Origin: Candidatus Amesbacteria bacterium
GTDB taxonomy: Bacteria; Patescibacteriota; Microgenomatia; CAZETR01; Amesbacteraceae
Length of the DNA: 9,194 nt
Assembly (NCBI GenBank): GCA_030681075.1
Contig: JAUXUE010000021.1
Span: 1 to 9,194 of the forward strand
Direction of reading: 5' to 3'
The notes under the pieces were generated by a model. The model saw only the letters and a program-made list of their open reading frames with translations, made no database searches and was not told where the DNA came from. This document shows positions 6,368 through 9,194 of this stretch, one piece after another; within the stretch, counting starts at the first letter, position 1, and every line of letters begins with the position of its first letter. Position numbers and translations under genes: made by a program.

Positions 6368-6900
6368 ATTTAACACAAATTTACAAAGACCAAATTGTAC
6401 CAAAACTGATGTCTGAATTTGGATTGACCAATATTATGGCAGCGCCTAAGGTGTCCAAAATAAATATCAATATGGGAGTCAAAGAGATGGCTCACGATAA
6501 AGGATTGATTGACAAAGTATCCTCACAGTTGGTAGCAATTTCTGGTCAAAAACCTAAAATTACAAGGGCCAAGGTAGCTATTGCCAATTTTAAATTGCGC
6601 GAGAATGATCCTATTGGTCTGACTGTTACTCTGAGAGGGGTCAGACTCTATGATTTTATGACCAAATTATTTGGTATAGTTCTTCCCCGCGTCCGGGATT
6701 TTCAAGGTGTCTCAAAGACTGCTTTTGATGGCGCAGGCAATTATTCACTGGGCATGACCGATCAAATTGTTTTCTCTGAGATAGAATACGGAAAAATTGA
6801 TAAAATAAGAGGCTTGCAAATTACCTTTGTTATCAAAAATGGGTCTCCCGAGAAATCCAAGAGACTCTTGGAACTTATGGGAATGCCCTTTAAGAAATAA
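6364..6900 (+). CDS. rplE: 50S ribosomal protein L5 (uL5)
   Basis: L5 binds 5S rRNA and forms the B1b bridge in the central protuberance. The start at 6364 (ATGA overlap with rplX) gives 178 residues, the normal length; a TTG start at 6340 would add eight residues without family support. Motifs in order are [92 protein letters not shown] and ending GMPFKK. All are classical for uL5. Confidence 0.97.
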   Translation: MNLTQIYKDQIVPKLMSEFGLTNIMAAPKVSKININMGVKEMAHDKGLIDKVSSQLVAISGQKPKITRAKVAIANFKLRENDPIGLTVTLRGVRLYDFMTKLFGIVLPRVRDFQGVSKTAFDGAGNYSLGMTDQIVFSEIEYGKIDKIRGLQITFVIKNGSPEKSKRLLELMGMPFKK

Positions 6901-6902
6901 AT

Positions 6903-7091
6903 ATGGCAACAACAGCTAAAGTCACAAAACAATTATTGGGAAAATTAAAATACCCCACTCAATACCGTAACCGCTGCCAGGAGTGTGGTCGTCCGCGTGG
7001 ATTTTTGAGGTTATTTGGTCTGTGTAGATTGTGCTTCCGAGCTCACGCCCACAAAGGCGAGTTGCCAGGAGTCACCAAAGCATCATGGTAA
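6903..7091 (+). CDS. rpsZ: 30S ribosomal protein S14, zinc-binding type Z (uS14)
   Basis: S14 is a late-binding protein of the 30S head. This is the short type-Z paralogue (62 residues) with two CxxC pairs, Cys25/Cys28 and Cys41/Cys44, around [18 protein letters not shown], and the family C-terminus [10 protein letters not shown]. The zinc-independent long form (about 100 residues) is therefore not the one encoded here. The ATG follows the rplE stop by two bases (TAAATATG). Its end overlaps rpsH by seven bases. The symbol rpsN is often used for the same protein. Confidence 0.96.
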   Translation: MATTAKVTKQLLGKLKYPTQYRNRCQECGRPRGFLRLFGLCRLCFRAHAHKGELPGVTKASW

Positions 7092-7465
7092 GAGATCCAT
7101 TATCAGATTTAGTTTCGAGAATAAAAAATGGCTATATGGCAAGCCTGGGTAGTATTACTATGCCCAAAAGTAAACTAAGGGAAGCAGTCCTGAAGATTTT
7201 GTCGTCTGAAAAATATGTGGGTAAAGTTACATCAGATGATCAGGGTTTGACAGTAGAATTACTTTACAAGTCAAAGACTCCGGTAATCACTGAGATTATC
7301 CGTGTCAGTAAACCTGGATCTAGAGTCTATATGGGATTCAAGTCTCTGAGGTTAGTCTTGGGGGGAATGGGAATCCAAATATTATCAACCCCCAAAGGAA
7401 TAATGACAGGAAGACAAGCTCGCAAGTTAAAAGTCGGTGGCGAAGTTATTTGTAAAGTCTGGTAA
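7085..7465 (+). CDS. rpsH: 30S ribosomal protein S8 (uS8)
   Basis: S8 binds helix 21 of 16S rRNA and, in E. coli, represses the spc operon. The start at 7085 gives 126 residues beginning [19 protein letters not shown], the family opening (xxDPIADmLTRIRNa). The end is [46 protein letters not shown], which is fully canonical. An upstream in-frame ATG at 7031 lies inside rpsZ and would add 18 unrelated residues. AGGAGT at 7067-7072 is a weakly placed binding site (12 bases before ATG); coupling to rpsZ is more likely. Confidence 0.97.
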   Translation: MVRDPLSDLVSRIKNGYMASLGSITMPKSKLREAVLKILSSEKYVGKVTSDDQGLTVELLYKSKTPVITEIIRVSKPGSRVYMGFKSLRLVLGGMGIQILSTPKGIMTGRQARKLKVGGEVICKVW

Positions 7466-7469
7466 AAAT

Positions 7470-8009
7470 ATGTCAAAAATAGGTAAAAAACCAATCAGCA
7501 TACAGGATTCAGTCAAAGTCACAGTCATAGGTGACAAGGTGCAGGTATCAGGACCAAAAGGTGAATTGACACTAAATATTCCCTCAAGTGTTGAAGTCAA
7601 ATTTGAAGATAATCAAATTGTCGTCACATCAAAGGAATCAAACATGTGGGGACTTATTCGCAGTCTTCTAAATAATATTGTGATCGGTGTGACTAGTGGA
7701 TGGACCAAAACTCTCGAGATTTCGGGTACGGGGTACAGAGCAAACACGACTGGTACAGAATTGAATTTATCTTTGGGTTTCTCACACCCCGTGGTTGTCA
7801 AAGCTCCAGTTGGCATTAAATTTGAAGTTTTGGAAAATAAAATCAAAGTAACGGGTATAGACAAACATTTGGTAGGTCAAGTCGCGTCCGAGATCCGCGC
7901 ATTGAGACCTGCCGATCCGTACAAAGGTAAGGGGTTTAGATATGAAGGTGAAGTTATTGTCTTAAAGCCCGGTAAAGCTGCCAAAGCTGGTGCAACCGCA
8001 ACAAAATGA
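7470..8009 (+). CDS. rplF: 50S ribosomal protein L6 (uL6)
   Basis: L6 sits near the L7/L12 stalk base and the sarcin-ricin loop. The start at 7470 gives 179 residues, with the opening MSKIGKKPISI (usual MSRIGkkPI.iP). Two similar domains follow: VSGPKGELTLNIP with MWGLIRSLLNNIVIGVTSGW, then LEISGTGYRANTTG, LNLSLGFSHPVVVKAP and VGQVASEIRALRPADPYKGKGFRYEGE. The pattern LRPADPYKGKGFRY is diagnostic. Four bases separate it from rpsH, and it overlaps rplR by ATGA. The C-terminal tail (KAAKAGATATK) is low complexity, as is common. Confidence 0.97.
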   Translation: MSKIGKKPISIQDSVKVTVIGDKVQVSGPKGELTLNIPSSVEVKFEDNQIVVTSKESNMWGLIRSLLNNIVIGVTSGWTKTLEISGTGYRANTTGTELNLSLGFSHPVVVKAPVGIKFEVLENKIKVTGIDKHLVGQVASEIRALRPADPYKGKGFRYEGEVIVLKPGKAAKAGATATK

Positions 8010-8323
8010 TAAAAAAATATTCATCAACACAAGATAGAAGACAGCGAGCCGTCAGAGCTAAGATTCGCAAAAACTCTGTCTTGCCAAGACTATCAGTCTT
8101 TCGATCACTCAAATTTGTTTATGCCCAAGTAATTGATGATAAATCCGGTAATACTCTGGCTTATGCCAAAGGCCTGGATCCAGTCGAAGTTGGCCAAAAG
8201 ATTGCCAAGCTGTCGCTTGATGCTAAAATCAAGCAAGTAGTATTTGACAGGGGACCTTATAAATATCATGGCAGAATCAAGAAGTTAGCCGATAGTGCCC
8301 GGGAATCCGGACTAAAATTATGA
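8006..8323 (+). CDS. rplR: 50S ribosomal protein L18 (uL18), short
   Basis: L18 binds 5S rRNA in the central protuberance. The 105-residue product has RRQRAVRAKIRKNSVLPRLSVFRSLKFVYAQVIDDKSGNTLAYA, then VGQKIAKLSL and the signature VVFDRGPYKYHGRIKKLADSARESGLK. It is about 12 residues shorter than typical. The deletion falls in the middle, between the TLAYAK strand and the VGQKIA helix, where most bacteria have a longer linker. It starts at an ATGA overlap with rplF and ends overlapping rpsE. Confidence 0.96.
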   Translation: MIKKYSSTQDRRQRAVRAKIRKNSVLPRLSVFRSLKFVYAQVIDDKSGNTLAYAKGLDPVEVGQKIAKLSLDAKIKQVVFDRGPYKYHGRIKKLADSARESGLKL

Positions 8324-8787
8324 TGGACCGATATCCAGCTGAAGTCAAAGAATTTGAAGAAAAGGTAGTCCAAATAAACCGTATTAGTAAAAAAACTAAA
8401 GGCGGAAACCATATGCGCTTTGCAGCTTTGGTAGTGACTGGTGATCGCAAAGGCCGGGTGGGAGTGGGGCTTGCTAAAGCGGCAGATGTCCAATCGGCTG
8501 TCGCCAAAGCTACAAGAGGGGCCAAAAAAGCCTTGTTTACGATCAATTTACATGGCACGACAATTCCTCACGAAGTCAATTGTCACTTGGGTGCAGCTCA
8601 CGTCCTACTAAAACCAGCTCCTCCTGGAACTGGGGTAAAAGCAGGCGGAGCAGTCCGCGCTGTCGTCGAATCGGCAGGTATCAAAGACGTCGTGGGTAAA
8701 ATCTTAGGAACAGCCAACAAAATTTCCAATGTCTATGCGACAATGAAAGCCCTTAAATCATTAAAACAAAGAAATCAAACCGTATGA
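8320..8787 (+). CDS. rpsE: 30S ribosomal protein S5 (uS5)
   Basis: S5 lies on the solvent side of the 30S subunit and contributes to decoding fidelity and the entry-channel helicase. Two adjacent ATGs (8320 and 8323) both fit; the first overlaps the rplR stop. The 155-residue product has [18 protein letters not shown], the N-terminal double-stranded RNA-binding-like fold with [26 protein letters not shown], then [32 protein letters not shown] and [27 protein letters not shown]. The KGG loop near the spectinomycin site is present. Its TGA overlaps the rplO start directly, because rpmD is absent between them. Confidence 0.96.
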   Translation: MMDRYPAEVKEFEEKVVQINRISKKTKGGNHMRFAALVVTGDRKGRVGVGLAKAADVQSAVAKATRGAKKALFTINLHGTTIPHEVNCHLGAAHVLLKPAPPGTGVKAGGAVRAVVESAGIKDVVGKILGTANKISNVYATMKALKSLKQRNQTV

Positions 8788-9194
8788 AACTCACCACTAA
8801 AAAAATGAAAATTGTTGGCAGAGGAAGAGGCTCTGGTAAAGGTGGACATACCACTGGGCGTGGACACAAGGGCCAACTTGCTCGAGAACGAGTTCATATT
8901 TTGTTTCAAGGAACTAAGACCAAGAAATCCCTGATCAAGAGATTACCCTTTATGCGCGGTGGTAGTAAAAACAAGTCAGCTCAGACCAAGCCAGTAGTGT
9001 TATCACTTGAAACATTTGTCAAATGGCCAAAGTCAATTGCAGTGACCGTCAAAAATCTCATTGAACGAAAAATTGTCCGAGCCAATACTAAGTCTGTCAA
9101 AATATTGGGTACTGCCAAGCTTGAGCACGAGCTGGATGTCAAAGTCCCGGTCTCTGCTTCTTCCAAGAAAGCCATTGAAAAAGCCGGGTTTAAA
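8784..9194 (+). CDS. rplO: 50S ribosomal protein L15 (uL15), truncated by the window edge
   Basis: L15 is a late-assembly protein with a long glycine-rich N-terminal extension into the 50S core. The frame is open from ATG 8784 (ATGA overlap with rpsE) to the last base, giving 137 residues. Motifs: VGRGRGSGKGGHTTGRGHKGQLAR from residue 11, RLPFMRGGSKNK, an LSLETFVKW strand region, and VKILGTAKLEHELDVKVPVSASSKKAIEKAG near the end. Only about ten residues precede the glycine-rich segment, fewer than in E. coli L15. From the closing motif, only some 5-15 residues should lie beyond the edge; secY would be expected next. Confidence 0.95.
   Translation, partial: MKLTTKKMKIVGRGRGSGKGGHTTGRGHKGQLARERVHILFQGTKTKKSLIKRLPFMRGGSKNKSAQTKPVVLSLETFVKWPKSIAVTVKNLIERKIVRANTKSVKILGTAKLEHELDVKVPVSASSKKAIEKAGFK

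Noticed and set aside
1..9194. Alternative genetic code with TGA as glycine (Absconditabacteria/Gracilibacteria)
   Set aside because: TGA terminates rplC, rpsS, rplP, rplN, rplX, rplF, rplR and rpsE at the normal family ends, and no in-frame TGA occurs within conserved regions.
1..9194. Mobile elements, CRISPR arrays, tRNA or rRNA genes
   Set aside because: None seen; the window is fully occupied by tuf, ribosomal-protein genes and one short leader.

Overview
The window is one continuous run of translation genes, all on the + strand: the 3' part of tuf (EF-Tu), then the S10 and spc ribosomal-protein clusters. The order is tuf-rpsJ-rplC-rplD-rplW-rplB-rpsS-rplV-rpsC-rplP-rpmC-rpsQ-rplN-rplX-rplE-rpsZ(rpsN, zinc type)-rpsH-rplF-rplR-rpsE-rplO, with rplO cut by the right edge. 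Every gene was assigned by recognising conserved family motifs in its translation; no database was consulted.

The host is a bacterium, most likely of the Candidate Phyla Radiation (Patescibacteria), possibly the Microgenomates side. Four observations support this. There is no rpmD (L30) between rpsE and rplO, as is established for CPR ribosomes. Several proteins are compact (L3, L18, S5, the N-terminus of L15). The S5 sequence style (KGG followed by MRF.ALVV) resembles that group. Genes are packed with essentially no intergenic DNA. TGA is a genuine stop in at least eight genes, so the TGA=Gly code of Absconditabacteria and Gracilibacteria is not used. The phylum is an inference.

Layout: 1-930 is the tuf tail and 944-1252 is rpsJ. 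The only real intergenic space is the 98 bases at 1253-1350. From rplC (1351) to the end, consecutive genes overlap (mostly the 4-base ATGA type, with longer overlaps of 7, 11, 17 and 20 bases) or are 1-4 bases apart. Few starts have a good Shine-Dalgarno sequence (rplD, rplP, rpsS), so translational coupling probably carries most expression.

The 1253-1350 gap is the most interesting stretch. It holds a TATAAT box directly after the rpsJ stop, a 10-codon mini-ORF whose ATG lies where transcription would start, an 8-bp hairpin with a GTAA loop, and an intrinsic-terminator-like hairpin with seven T's just before the rplC start. The second arm of the first hairpin can instead pair with the first arm of the terminator. 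This is the 1:2 / 2:3 / 3:4 layout of a transcription attenuator, and it would control the 19-gene block downstream. It is a candidate only and has not been shown experimentally. Other points worth a look are an atypical L22 exit-tunnel hairpin, a shortened L3 and an altered peptidyl-transferase-side loop in L2.
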